A stretch of 64,000 bases of DNA from Bacteroidales bacterium (GTDB taxonomy: Bacteria > Bacteroidota > Bacteroidia > Bacteroidales > UBA932): the NCBI GenBank assembly GCA_017557535.1, contig JAFYYM010000070.1, positions 1 through 64,000 on the forward strand. The letters run 5' to 3'. This document shows, in pieces, positions 36,367-45,477 of the stretch. The notes beneath the pieces were generated by a model. It did not search any database and was not told the DNA's origin. It saw only the letters and a program-made list of their open reading frames with translations. Position 1 is the stretch's first letter, and each line of letters opens with the position of its first letter. Both the position numbers and the translations under genes were made by a program.

Positions 36367-37782
36367 ATGAAGCCAACACATCTCCTGATTTCCTGCGTCT
36401 TGATTCTTTGCGCTTGTGGCTCTCAAGCCAAGGATTATGAATCAAAGCGTCCAAAACCCGAAGACCGTTTATTCAAGTCCACCGCTGTCGAGAATAAGAT
36501 CACCTGGATGAAAACCCAGTTGAAGAATCCTCGCCTCGCCTGGATGTTCTCGAACTGCTACCCGAACACGCTGGACACCACAGTCCATTTCGGGAAGGAT
36601 GAGAACGGCGACTGGAGGACTTTCGTGTACACAGGCGACATCCACGCCATGTGGCTGCGGGACTCAGGAGCGCAGGTTTGGCCATACATCCAGCTCGCTA
36701 ACGAGGATGAGGAACTCAAGCACATGCTTGCCGGAGTAATTAACTGCCAGTTCAGCCTCATCGCCCTCGACCCTTATGCCAACGCCTTCAACGATGGCCC
36801 CACCGGCAGCGAGTGGGAGTCGGACCTGACCGACATGAGCCCTTGGGACCACGAGCGCAAATGGGAAATCGATTCCCATTGCTATCCTATAAGACTCGCC
36901 TATCAATATTGGAAAGTCACTGGAGATGCCTCAGTGTTCGGAGATAAATGGCTGAACTCGATCAAAGCCACCCTCAAGACTTTCAAGGAGCAGCAGCGCA
37001 AGGATGGTCCGGGGCCCTACCGTTTCGCCAGGGTGACTGACCGTCAGTTCGACACCAAATCCAATGACGGAAGGGGCAACCCCGTGAAGCCTTGCGGCCT
37101 GATCGCATCAGCTTTCCGTCCCTCCGACGACGCCACCATATTCGAGTTCCTTGTTCCGTCCAACTTCTTCGCTGTCACTTCTTTGAGGAAGGCGGCCGAC
37201 ATCCTGAGGTCAGTCAACAAAGAGCAGGGACTCGCGAAAGAGTGCGAGGATCTCGCCTCTGAGGTCGAGAAAGCGCTCAAGGAATATGCTGTCTATGACC
37301 ATCCCAAATACGGGAAGATCTACGCCTTCGAGGTGGACGGCTTCGGCAACAGGCTCCTCATGGACGACTCCAACGTGCCCAGCCTTCTCGCCATGGCCTA
37401 CCTTGGAGATGTTGACGTCAATGATCCTATCTACCAGAACACCAGGAAGTTCGTCTGGAGCGAGGATAACCCCTACTTCTTCAAGGGAACCGCCGGCGAG
37501 GGTATCGGCGGACCACACATCGGCTATGACTACATCTGGCCGATGAGCATCATGATGAAGGCTTTCACCTCCCAAGACGACAATGAGATCAAATGGTGTA
37601 TCGAGACATTGATGAAAACTGACGCCGGCACCGGATTCATGCATGAGTCATTCTTCAAGGACGACGCCACCAAATTCACCCGCGCCTGGTTCGCCTGGCA
37701 GAACACACTGTTCGGAGAGCTTATTATTCACCTTGTCGACAACGGAAAGCTTGACCTCCTTAATTCGATAAAGGTCAAATAG
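36367..37782 (+). CDS. GH125 exo-alpha-1,6-mannosidase lipoprotein
   Basis: 471 residues with a lipoprotein signal (CACGS, Cys17). The GH125 (formerly DUF1237) (alpha/alpha)6 barrel is marked by HAMWLRDSGAQVWPY, DGPTGSEWESDLTDMSPW, VDGFGNRLLMDDSNVPSLL and GIGGPHIGYDYIWPMS. Characterised members remove non-reducing alpha-1,6-linked mannose from glycans. It is exported and probably outer-membrane or periplasmic. The GH92 gene starts 10 bases after it, so the two form an operon for alpha-mannosides such as N-glycan cores or yeast mannan. Confidence 0.95.
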   Translation: MKPTHLLISCVLILCACGSQAKDYESKRPKPEDRLFKSTAVENKITWMKTQLKNPRLAWMFSNCYPNTLDTTVHFGKDENGDWRTFVYTGDIHAMWLRDSGAQVWPYIQLANEDEELKHMLAGVINCQFSLIALDPYANAFNDGPTGSEWESDLTDMSPWDHERKWEIDSHCYPIRLAYQYWKVTGDASVFGDKWLNSIKATLKTFKEQQRKDGPGPYRFARVTDRQFDTKSNDGRGNPVKPCGLIASAFRPSDDATIFEFLVPSNFFAVTSLRKAADILRSVNKEQGLAKECEDLASEVEKALKEYAVYDHPKYGKIYAFEVDGFGNRLLMDDSNVPSLLAMAYLGDVDVNDPIYQNTRKFVWSEDNPYFFKGTAGEGIGGPHIGYDYIWPMSIMMKAFTSQDDNEIKWCIETLMKTDAGTGFMHESFFKDDATKFTRAWFAWQNTLFGELIIHLVDNGKLDLLNSIKVK

Positions 37783-37792
37783 AACACTTAAT

Positions 37793-40033
37793 ATGAAACG
37801 TTTATCCTTGCTGATGTCAATCGTGGCCCTGGCAGCGGTCTCGTGCGTCAAATCCGGCCACCCTGCCAGCCTCGATCCGGTTGATTATGTCAATCCCCTC
37901 ACAGGCACCGCATCCTCTTATGAGCTATCCACAGGTAACACCTACCCCGCCATAGCACTCCCTTGGGGCACCCATTTCTGGACCCCGCAAACCGGAAGGA
38001 ACGGCGACGGCTGGACCTACACCTATTCCGCCACGAAGATCAGAGGATTGAAACAGACCCACCAGCCAAGTCCATGGATCAACGACTACGGCGCATTCTC
38101 ACTCATGCCAGTGACCACCGGCCCGGTATATGACGAGAAGGAGAGGGAAAGCTGGTTCTCTCACAAAGCGGAGATAGTGAAGCCATATTACTACAGCGTT
38201 TACCTCGCCGAACACGACGTGACAGCTGAGCTGGCACCGACCGAAAGAGCCGCCGCTTTCAGGATGACTTACCCGGAGAAAGACATGTCTTATCTCGTGG
38301 TCGATGCTTACGAAGACGGGTACGTGGAGATAGACATGAATAATAATACGATCTCTGGATATTCCATAGCCAACCATGGAGGTGTGACCGAGTTTTTCAC
38401 GAATTGGTTCGTGGTGGTCTCCGACACACCTTTCGAGACCGAGATGACTGACGGAAGTATTGCCATGGTCGGCTTCAAGACCTCAAAGGGACAGCAAGTC
38501 AATCTCCAGGTCGCCTCGTCTTTCATCAGTCTCGAGCAAGCTATCACCAATCTCAAAGAGTTGAGAGACAGGAATATTGACCAAATCGCCGAAGCCGGCA
38601 GGGCCCGCTGGAACGAGGTCCTGGGAAGAATAGCTGTCGAGGATGACAACATCGACAATCTGAGGACATTCTATTCGTGCCTCTACCGTTCGGTCCTATT
38701 CCCTAGAGACCTGTCAGAGATAGACGCGAACGGCAAGAGGGTGCATTATAGCCCCTTTGACGGTGATATTCACGAGGGTTACCTATTCGGTGACACCGGA
38801 TTCTGGGACACTTTCAGGTGCTTATTCCCTCTTCTGGATCTGGTGTATCCCGATCAGGAGGTTAAAATGCAAGAGGGACTGGTCAACACATGGAAAGAGA
38901 GCGGCTTCCTTCCCGAATGGGCAAGCCCGGGACATAGGGGCTGCATGGTAGGCAACAACTCCGCCTCTGTCGTTGCAGGGGCCTACATAAAAGGCCTGAG
39001 AGGTTATGACGCCGAGGAACTCTGGAAGGCTGTGACCCACGGTGCACACGCTGTCCACCCGACAGTTTCCTCCACAGGACGATTAGGCTGGGAATATTAC
39101 GACAGCCTGGGATTTGTCCCATGCGATGTGGATATCAGGGAAAATGCCGCCCGTACCCTTGAATATGCCTACGACGACTGGTGCATTTATTCTTTTGGCA
39201 AAGCCTTGGGCAAAAGCGAGGAAGAGATCGCCCCTTACGCCAAGGCGGCCATGAATTACAAGAACCTCTTCGATCCGGAATACAAGCTGATGGTCGGCAA
39301 GAATCAGGACGGAACCTTCGAGAGGCCTTTCAGCCCACTTAAATGGGGAGGGAATTTCACCGAAGGAAACAGTCTCCACTACACTTGGAGCGTTTTCCAT
39401 GATATCCAGGGACTTATCGACCTTATGGGCGGGGACGAGGCTTTCGCCACCAAGCTGGACAGCATATTCGTAATCCCTCCGCTTTTCGACGACAGCTACT
39501 ACGGCTTCCCCATCCACGAGATCCGCGAGATGCAGGTCATGAATATGGGTAATTACGCCCATGGCAACCAGCCAATCCAGCACATGCTATACCTCTATGA
39601 CTGGGCAGGCCAGCCTTGGAAGGCCCAGTGTCACATAAGGGAGGCCATGAACAAGCTATACAACGCCAATTTTGACGGATACTGTGGTGATGAGGACAAC
39701 GGCCAGACCTCGGCATGGTATGTCTTCTCGGCCCTGGGATTCTATCCTGTCTGTCCATCAAGTGATGAATACGCCATCGGTACTCCCCTGTTCAAAAAGG
39801 CGACAGTGTCTCTCCCGAATGGGAATGTCATCACTCTGGAAGCTCCTGATAATTCGAATGATAACTTATATATCGGGGAGATCAAACTAAATGGCAAGCC
39901 TTGGAGCAAGAACTTCTTTAAGCACAGTGACTTCACCGATGGAGCTAAGATAGAGTATACGATGGTTTCCACTCCTGTCGAGACCAGAGGCACCGCTCCT
40001 GAGGACAGGCCGTACTCATTCTCGAAGGAATAG
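37793..40033 (+). CDS. GH92 alpha-mannosidase lipoprotein
   Basis: 746 residues. The lipoprotein signal has Cys18 (VSC). The family pattern begins with DYVNPLTGT near residue 32 and continues with AIALPWGTHFWTPQTG, then the catalytic barrel with DTGFWDTFRCLFPLLDLVYPD and WGGNFTEGNSLHYTW. NCBI-type GH92 enzymes are calcium-dependent exo-mannosidases acting on alpha-1,2/1,3/1,4 or 1,6 links. The GYCGDEDNGQTSAWYV segment matches the conserved catalytic Glu region. The partner is the GH125 enzyme upstream. No SusC/SusD pair is nearby. Confidence 0.95.
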   Translation: MKRLSLLMSIVALAAVSCVKSGHPASLDPVDYVNPLTGTASSYELSTGNTYPAIALPWGTHFWTPQTGRNGDGWTYTYSATKIRGLKQTHQPSPWINDYGAFSLMPVTTGPVYDEKERESWFSHKAEIVKPYYYSVYLAEHDVTAELAPTERAAAFRMTYPEKDMSYLVVDAYEDGYVEIDMNNNTISGYSIANHGGVTEFFTNWFVVVSDTPFETEMTDGSIAMVGFKTSKGQQVNLQVASSFISLEQAITNLKELRDRNIDQIAEAGRARWNEVLGRIAVEDDNIDNLRTFYSCLYRSVLFPRDLSEIDANGKRVHYSPFDGDIHEGYLFGDTGFWDTFRCLFPLLDLVYPDQEVKMQEGLVNTWKESGFLPEWASPGHRGCMVGNNSASVVAGAYIKGLRGYDAEELWKAVTHGAHAVHPTVSSTGRLGWEYYDSLGFVPCDVDIRENAARTLEYAYDDWCIYSFGKALGKSEEEIAPYAKAAMNYKNLFDPEYKLMVGKNQDGTFERPFSPLKWGGNFTEGNSLHYTWSVFHDIQGLIDLMGGDEAFATKLDSIFVIPPLFDDSYYGFPIHEIREMQVMNMGNYAHGNQPIQHMLYLYDWAGQPWKAQCHIREAMNKLYNANFDGYCGDEDNGQTSAWYVFSALGFYPVCPSSDEYAIGTPLFKKATVSLPNGNVITLEAPDNSNDNLYIGEIKLNGKPWSKNFFKHSDFTDGAKIEYTMVSTPVETRGTAPEDRPYSFSKE

Positions 40034-40062
40034 CAAGGACTGTTACCATCTAGGACGGGACT

Positions 40063-40272
40063 ATGTATCAGGCAGGCGACATTAAAGAGTCAGAACTTAT
40101 CGCCAAGTTCAAACAAGGCTCCGAGGAGGCATTTAGCGCACTGTATGCGATGTATGCCAGACGCCTCTACGCCTTTTGGAACGTCAAGCCGGAACAAGTC
40201 AAGGTCAAGGCAAAAACCTTGACAATAAGCCCTTGCGGCTTGGTGATTATCAAATATACGCCAGATAGATAA
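40063..40272 (+). pseudogene. Remnant of an ECF sigma factor gene (N-terminal part)
   Basis: The first 38 codons (to about 40176) read as sigma-70 region 2: ESELIAKFKQGSEEAFSALY then MYARRLYAF. After that the frame runs into unrelated sequence with two short hairpins (40204-40223, 40227-40241) and stops after 69 codons. Regions 2.3 to 4 are absent. Full-length ECF sigma factors are about 170-190 residues. The gene was cut off shortly after the start, with the mobile-type gene at 40390 following. It probably no longer functions. Confidence 0.75.
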
Positions 40273-40312
40273 TCAGATCAATCCAAGAGCATTTTTACCA
40301 GAAGATAATTAT

Positions 40313-40349
40313 AGATAAGAAATGGTTTTTCTGTTTCTTATCTTTTTTT
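40313..40349 (+). terminator. Strong intrinsic terminator
   Basis: AGATAAGAAA (40313-40322) pairs perfectly with TTTCTTATCT (40334-40343), followed by a run of T to 40349. It isolates the following gene from read-through of the mannosidase operon. Confidence 0.85.
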
Positions 40350-40363
40350 ACGTTTCCCTAGCA

Positions 40364-40371
40364 TATATTTG
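40364..40371 (+). promoter_or_regulatory. -7 box of the polyvalent-domain gene
   Basis: TATATTTG, 18 bases before ATG 40390. It excludes the upstream ORF start at 40369, which would lie inside the box. The leader is at most about 12 bases. Confidence 0.6.
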
Positions 40372-40389
40372 CGGTATAAAACCGCTGCT

Positions 40390-40911
40390 ATGAAATCTTC
40401 TTTCAGTGAGCCCATAGTGTTCTTGACTGGAAACGAGTTCCTCCATATGGACGGTAAATCATTCGTGGAACAAGTTGCAAGCTATTTTGAGGAAATAGGA
40501 GGTGTTGCGAATTCCCCATGGGGCGAAGTATTGCTTGACAAGAAAGGAATCCAATCAGATAAATCCCACGGGATAGGTCGTATTAAGGCAGCATCATTTG
40601 CTGCGATAAAAGACGTTCTGGAAAAAGGAGTAATCATTCTTCCACTTGATTACTATGCGACAAATGACAAAAAGCAAATGACCGGAATGATGGCAGCCCC
40701 GATTCAGATTGGTTCTGACATATTCATTTGTGTGGTAGTAGTAATCTTTAATCTGATTAAGAAACGATTATACCTACACGAGACTTTTTTAACAGAAAAA
40801 ATCCCAGAGATTGCCGCATCTAGCTTGGTTCGTGGCGGCGTTGCCGCGTCTCCGCAATCTCGGGGAAGTATCGCAAAGATACTCATAAGTTTTCTTAGTG
40901 GCAATAGATGA
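40390..40911 (+). CDS. Phage/plasmid polyvalent-protein-associated domain, stand-alone
   Basis: 173 residues. It begins KSSFSEPIVFLTGNEF; the central part GVANSPWGEVLLDKKGIQSDKSHGIG is split by a turn, and then come AASFAAIKDVLEKGVIILPL, AAPIQIGSDIFICVVVVIFN and KKRLYLHETFL. It ends in a small-residue-rich region (SPQSRGSIAKILISFL). This matches my memory of a domain found inside large polyvalent proteins of phages and conjugative elements (LPD3/PBECR-like group, barnase-EndoU-like relatives). As a separate small gene with its own promoter it may be a remnant or a toxin-like protein. Family assignment is tentative. Confidence 0.5.
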   Translation: MKSSFSEPIVFLTGNEFLHMDGKSFVEQVASYFEEIGGVANSPWGEVLLDKKGIQSDKSHGIGRIKAASFAAIKDVLEKGVIILPLDYYATNDKKQMTGMMAAPIQIGSDIFICVVVVIFNLIKKRLYLHETFLTEKIPEIAASSLVRGGVAASPQSRGSIAKILISFLSGNR

Positions 40912-40986
40912 CTCTTTTTTCTCGTAAGAAGGTTAGGAAAAGATGTTCGATTTGCCTAAATTCGCCTCTATAGATATAGAATTATC

Positions 40987-42276
40987 ATGGACAGACGAGA
41001 TTTCATCAAGAGTTCTGCGCTGGCGACCGCGGCGCTGATGTTTGATTGGGAGCATGCCTTTGCCGCCGGCATGGAGGCACCCCAGGCAGGGAAGAAATGG
41101 AAAGGCTGGAAGAAAGGCCATTTCCAGGTGCATTTCATCTACACCGGAGTTGGTGAATCCATGTTCATGATATTCCCGGACGGGACTTCGATGCTCCTGG
41201 ACTGCGGCGACCACAACGCCATCGGCCGCGGTAAGTTGGCCGTCCCGGTCCTTCCCTCGCCTGACAGGCACTCCGGGGAATGGATCGCCAGGTATATCCT
41301 GAGGGTGAATCCGAAAGGAAAGGACGTGGATTACATGATGCTCTCGCACTACCACAACGACCACGGAGGCTGCGCCAAGTTCCATGCCGGAACCGTCATG
41401 CGTGATGGGGTGGAGTATCCGTTGAGCGGATTCGCGCATGCCGCTGAATGGCTGACTTTCAGCAAGGCCTTCGACCGCTGCTGGCCGGATTACGACGACC
41501 CCATCCCCCTGATCGAGAAATCTGCCGACACAGTGGCTCACATGAAGATGTTCTACGAATATATGTCGCGTCACCGCGGTCTCGAGATCGAGAAATTCCA
41601 GGTCGGAGCCACGGACCAGGTCAAGATGCGCCATAATCCGGAAAGGTATCCGGGATTCTCGATCCGGAACATCTCCGCCAACGGACGCATCGCCGATCCG
41701 AACGGTAAGATAACTGACCTCTACGCCGAAAGGAAGAAGGATAACCCCCAGTATCTCAATGAGAACGGAATGAGCCTCGGAATGGTCATCTCCTACGGTC
41801 CTTTCAGGTTCTACACAGCCGGGGACTTTTCCGACAGTTGGAAACTGCCTGACGGGACTGTCTTCCAGATAGAGGATGCGATGGCGGACGTCTGCGGCAG
41901 GGTCGACGTGGCGAAGATCAACCATCACGGCCATTATTCGATGACCGCTAAGCTTCTCCAGGCCCTTCAGGCCAGGGTCTATGTGAGCTGCGTCTGGGAC
42001 CAGCTCCACAACGTGGCCCCGGTGATGGAAAGGATAGCCGACCGGTCGTTATACGAAGGAGACAGGATAGTCTGTCCTGGAATATTCCCCAAGGAAAGGA
42101 GGGAGGAAGACGCCGGCAAGCCCTGGCTGGGCATTATCAACAAGGATTCCTTCGACGGCGGCCATGTCGTGCTGGACGTCCCGAAGGGCGGCAAGGAATA
42201 TTCAATCAGCTACCTCACAGCTGCGGACGAATCCATGAAGGTGCTGAGCGTCATGAACTTCCAGGCCAAGGGATAA
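40987..42276 (+). CDS. Exported metallo-beta-lactamase-fold hydrolase
   Basis: 429 residues. The N-terminus MDRRDFIKSSALATAALMF is a Tat-like twin-arginine signal. The metallo-beta-lactamase fold starts FQVHFIYTGVGESMFMIFPDGTSMLLDCG and has the zinc motif HYHNDHGG near residue 119. Further ligands are in YTAGDFSD and KINHHGHYSM. The fold is closest to ComEC/Rec2-C-terminal-like hydrolases. The substrate is not predictable. It probably binds its metals in the cytoplasm before Tat export. It is a lone gene with a hairpin after it. Confidence 0.8.
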   Translation: MDRRDFIKSSALATAALMFDWEHAFAAGMEAPQAGKKWKGWKKGHFQVHFIYTGVGESMFMIFPDGTSMLLDCGDHNAIGRGKLAVPVLPSPDRHSGEWIARYILRVNPKGKDVDYMMLSHYHNDHGGCAKFHAGTVMRDGVEYPLSGFAHAAEWLTFSKAFDRCWPDYDDPIPLIEKSADTVAHMKMFYEYMSRHRGLEIEKFQVGATDQVKMRHNPERYPGFSIRNISANGRIADPNGKITDLYAERKKDNPQYLNENGMSLGMVISYGPFRFYTAGDFSDSWKLPDGTVFQIEDAMADVCGRVDVAKINHHGHYSMTAKLLQALQARVYVSCVWDQLHNVAPVMERIADRSLYEGDRIVCPGIFPKERREEDAGKPWLGIINKDSFDGGHVVLDVPKGGKEYSISYLTAADESMKVLSVMNFQAKG

Positions 42277-42281
42277 GGTAT

Positions 42282-42309
42282 AATGCCGGTCCCAATCGGA
42301 ACCGGCATT
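42282..42309 (+). terminator. Hairpin between converging genes
   Basis: AATGCCGGT (42282-42290) pairs perfectly with ACCGGCATT (42301-42309), loop 10. It lies between the hydrolase and the fumarase gene reading in. The T tract is weak on both sides. Confidence 0.7.
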
Positions 42310-42330
42310 ATTGCTGTCTGTGTAATAAAA

Positions 42331-43965
42331 CTATAGTCCGAGCTTCTTGAAGAAATCGTTGCCCTTGTCATCAACGAGGATGAAGGCAGGGAAGTCCTCG
42401 ACACGGATCTTCCAGATCGCTTCCATTCCGAGTTCCGGATATTCCACGCACTCGATACTGCGGATACTGCTCTGCGACAGGACAGCGGCCACGCCTCCTA
42501 TAGTGCCGAGGTAGAATCCTCCATGTTTGAGACAGGCGTCGGTGACGACCTTGGAGCGATTGCCCTTAGCAATCATGACAAGTGATGCGCCATGATCCTG
42601 GAACTCATCCACATAAGGATCCATACGGTTGGCCGTAGTAGGGCCCATGCTGCCGCAAGGATAGCCTTCGGGAGTCTTGGCCGGACCGGCGTATAGGATA
42701 GGATGGTCCTTGAAATAGGCTGGCATCTCTTCCCCTGCATCCAGGCGAGCCTTCAACTTGGCGTGAGCGATATCACGCGCTACTATGATAGTGCCGTTAA
42801 GGTTGACCCTGGTGCCTACCGGATACTTGGTCAGTTCGGCCCTTACGGAATCGATACCCTTGTCCAGGTCTATGACAATACCCTTGGGGCCCTCTCCAGG
42901 ACGACGATACTCTTCAGGAATAAGCTCTGAGGGATTGGAATCCATCTTCTCGATCCAAACACCATCGGAACTGATCTTGCTCTTGATATTACGGTCAGCC
43001 GAGCAACTGACACCCATACCGATCGGACAGCTGGCTCCGTGACGGGGAAGACGGATGACACGGATATCGTGTGCGAGGTATTTGCCGCCAAACTGTGCCC
43101 CGAGGCCGATTTTCTGAGCCTCAACAAGGAGTTTTTCCTCGAGGTCGATGTCACGGAAAGCGCGCCCCGTCTCGTCACCCGTCGTGGGAAGTGAATCGTA
43201 ATATTTGATGCTGGCGAGCTTGACTGTCAACAGGTTCTTCTCGGCAGAAGTGCCACCGATCACGAAAGCGATATGATACGGAGGGCAGGCAGCGGTGCCG
43301 AGGGAACGCATCTTCTCAACCAGGAAAGGAAGGAGAGTTCCCTCGTTCTGGATGGTGGCCTTTGTCATCGGATAGAAATATGTCTTGTTGGCCGATCCTC
43401 CACCCTTCGCGACCATGATGAATCGGTACTCAGAGCCTCTCACGGCCTCGATGTCAATCTGTGCGGGAAGGTTGCACTTGGTGTTGACCTCGTCATACAT
43501 GTTCAGGGGTGCATTCTGGCTGTACCGGAGATTCTCCTGAGTATAGGTATTGAATACGCCCAGACTCAAAGCTTCCTCATCCTCGAAATCCGTCCAAACT
43601 CCCTGGCCCTTCTCGCCATGGATTATAGCGGTACCGGTGTCCTGGCAGAACGGAAGGACTCCTTTCACGGAAGTCTCAGCGTTACGCAGGAACTGAAGGG
43701 CGACATATTTATCATTCTCAGAGGCTTCCGGATCAGCTAGTATAGCCGCGACCTGCTTGTTATGCTCTCTTCGAAGCATGAACTGGCAATCGTGGAAACT
43801 CTGTTGGGCAACCAGCGTCAGCGCCTCGGGAGAAACCTCGAGAATAGCCTTCCCGTCAGCCAACTTGGTGGTTTTGACAAGTTTCTCCGACCCGGGAATC
43901 TTGTAGTACTCTGTCGTGTCCGGTCCTAACTGGAACATCGGAGCGTATTTGAATTGTAAACTCAT
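42331..43965 (-). CDS. Fumarate hydratase, class I (4Fe-4S)
   Basis: 544 residues, the length of two-domain class I fumarases (FumA/FumB type). They interconvert fumarate and malate with an oxygen-sensitive 4Fe-4S cluster. Recognisable are [10 protein letters not shown] with a cluster Cys, NPLF-like [48 protein letters not shown] split over two segments with further Cys, and the C-terminal beta domain starting [14 protein letters not shown]. In Bacteroidetes it belongs to the reductive succinate pathway. A -7 box TATCTTTG is at 44004-43997. It is monocistronic. Confidence 0.95.
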   Translation of the reverse strand: MSLQFKYAPMFQLGPDTTEYYKIPGSEKLVKTTKLADGKAILEVSPEALTLVAQQSFHDCQFMLRREHNKQVAAILADPEASENDKYVALQFLRNAETSVKGVLPFCQDTGTAIIHGEKGQGVWTDFEDEEALSLGVFNTYTQENLRYSQNAPLNMYDEVNTKCNLPAQIDIEAVRGSEYRFIMVAKGGGSANKTYFYPMTKATIQNEGTLLPFLVEKMRSLGTAACPPYHIAFVIGGTSAEKNLLTVKLASIKYYDSLPTTGDETGRAFRDIDLEEKLLVEAQKIGLGAQFGGKYLAHDIRVIRLPRHGASCPIGMGVSCSADRNIKSKISSDGVWIEKMDSNPSELIPEEYRRPGEGPKGIVIDLDKGIDSVRAELTKYPVGTRVNLNGTIIVARDIAHAKLKARLDAGEEMPAYFKDHPILYAGPAKTPEGYPCGSMGPTTANRMDPYVDEFQDHGASLVMIAKGNRSKVVTDACLKHGGFYLGTIGGVAAVLSQSSIRSIECVEYPELGMEAIWKIRVEDFPAFILVDDKGNDFFKKLGL

Positions 43966-43996
43966 ATTGATATAGCTTTAGCTTCTTAGGATTATA

Positions 43997-44004
43997 CAAA
44001 GATA
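43997..44004 (-). promoter_or_regulatory. -7 box of the fumarase gene
   Basis: TATCTTTG on the minus strand, about 31 bases before the start codon. Confidence 0.6.
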
Positions 44005-44118
44005 GTGATTCTTGACGAGCAGACAAAATGGGCTCGAATTCGAATAAAACTCGGGAGATTGTTTTTGATTTTGTTTTAAAAAACACTAACTTGAAAATTG
44101 TTTGATATTGTTGTATAT

Positions 44119-45477
44119 ATGATGGACAAATTATCCCAGCGTTATGTGGACGGGATCATGGCTGACGTGATCGCTCGCAACCCGGGTGAGAATGAATTCC
44201 ACCAGGCCGTCCGTGAGGTCGTAGAGAGTGTGGCCCCTTACATCACTTCCTCCCCTCACCTGATGAAGCTCAAAATCATGGAGAGAATCGTCGAACCCGA
44301 ACGCGTCATCATGTTCCGTGTCCCCTGGATGGATGACAACGGCGAGATCCAGATCAACCGCGGCTACCGCGTGCAGATGAACAGCGCCATCGGCCCATAC
44401 AAGGGCGGAATCCGCTTCCATGAGAGCGTCAATCTCAGCATCATGAAGTTTCTCGCTTTCGAGCAGACCTTCAAGAACAGCCTTACCACTTTGCCCATGG
44501 GTGGAGCGAAAGGTGGATCCGACTTCAGTCCTAAAGGACGGTCCGATGCGGAGGTGATGCGTTTCTGCCAGAGTTTCATGACAGAACTGCAGCGCCACAT
44601 CGGCCAGGACACTGACGTTCCCGCCGGAGATATCGGTGTCGGCGGCCGTGAAATCGGATTCCTGTTCGGGCAGTACAAGCGCCTCAGGGACGAATTCACC
44701 GGCACCCTGACCGGAAAAGGTCTTGGCTGGGGCGGGTCACGCCTCCGTCCTGAAGCGACGGGATACGGGCTCTGCTATTTTACTGAGCAGATGCTCGCTA
44801 CTCGAGGAGAAAGCTTCCAAGGAAAGACGGTCCTCATTTCCGGTGCAGGCAATGTGGCTCAATTCACAGCCCAGAAGGCTATGCGTCTAGGGGCGAAGGT
44901 GGTCACCCTCTCAGATTCCAACGGCTTTATCCACGACCCGGAAGGTTTGGATGAGACAAAATGGCAGTTTGTCTACGAACTCAAGAACTACCGCAGGGGA
45001 AGGATCAAGGAATATGTAGAGCGGTTTCCGCAGGCCACCTATTACCCGGGCCAGCGCCCTTGGGGCATCCCCTGCGACATTGCCCTCCCTTGCGCCACAC
45101 AGAATGAGATTGAGAAGGCCGACGCTGAGAAACTTGTCGCCGGAGGCTGCCGCTGCGTCGCGGAAGGCGCCAACATGCCTTCCACTCCCGAGGCGATCCA
45201 GGTCTTCCAGTCTAACGGCCTCCTTTATTCGCCCGGTAAGGCGTCGAACGCCGGTGGAGTCTCAACCTCCGGACTCGAGATGACCCAGAACTCCATCCGT
45301 CAGAAATGGACCGAAGAAGAGGTGGATGCCCATCTCCGCCGCATCATGTCAGACATACATGCAGTCTGCCTGAAATACGGAACCGAAGATGACGGAACAG
45401 TCAACTATGTCAAGGGTGCTAATATCGCCGGCTTCATAAAGGTCGCCAACGCGATGGTCGATCAGGGGCTGGTTTAA
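44119..45477 (+). CDS. gdhA: NADP-type glutamate dehydrogenase
   Basis: 452 residues from ATG 44119 (MMDKLSQRYV); ATG 44122 is equally possible, while the ORF's first ATG at 44098 has a poor N-terminus. It makes glutamate from 2-oxoglutarate and ammonia. Signatures include GPYKGGIRFHESVN, LPMGGAKGGSDFSPKG with the catalytic Lys, DVPAGDIGVGGREIG, and the Rossmann motif VLISGAGNVAQ. The length and motifs fit the hexameric small GDH that is the main ammonia-assimilating enzyme in Bacteroidetes. Its stop codon shares TTAA with that of the converging prfB. Confidence 0.95.
   Translation: MMDKLSQRYVDGIMADVIARNPGENEFHQAVREVVESVAPYITSSPHLMKLKIMERIVEPERVIMFRVPWMDDNGEIQINRGYRVQMNSAIGPYKGGIRFHESVNLSIMKFLAFEQTFKNSLTTLPMGGAKGGSDFSPKGRSDAEVMRFCQSFMTELQRHIGQDTDVPAGDIGVGGREIGFLFGQYKRLRDEFTGTLTGKGLGWGGSRLRPEATGYGLCYFTEQMLATRGESFQGKTVLISGAGNVAQFTAQKAMRLGAKVVTLSDSNGFIHDPEGLDETKWQFVYELKNYRRGRIKEYVERFPQATYYPGQRPWGIPCDIALPCATQNEIEKADAEKLVAGGCRCVAEGANMPSTPEAIQVFQSNGLLYSPGKASNAGGVSTSGLEMTQNSIRQKWTEEEVDAHLRRIMSDIHAVCLKYGTEDDGTVNYVKGANIAGFIKVANAMVDQGLV

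Noticed and set aside
40933-42009. 358-residue minus-strand ORF opposite the MBL-fold gene
   Set aside because: The plus-strand gene has a Tat signal and zinc motifs; the reverse ORF has no recognisable features.
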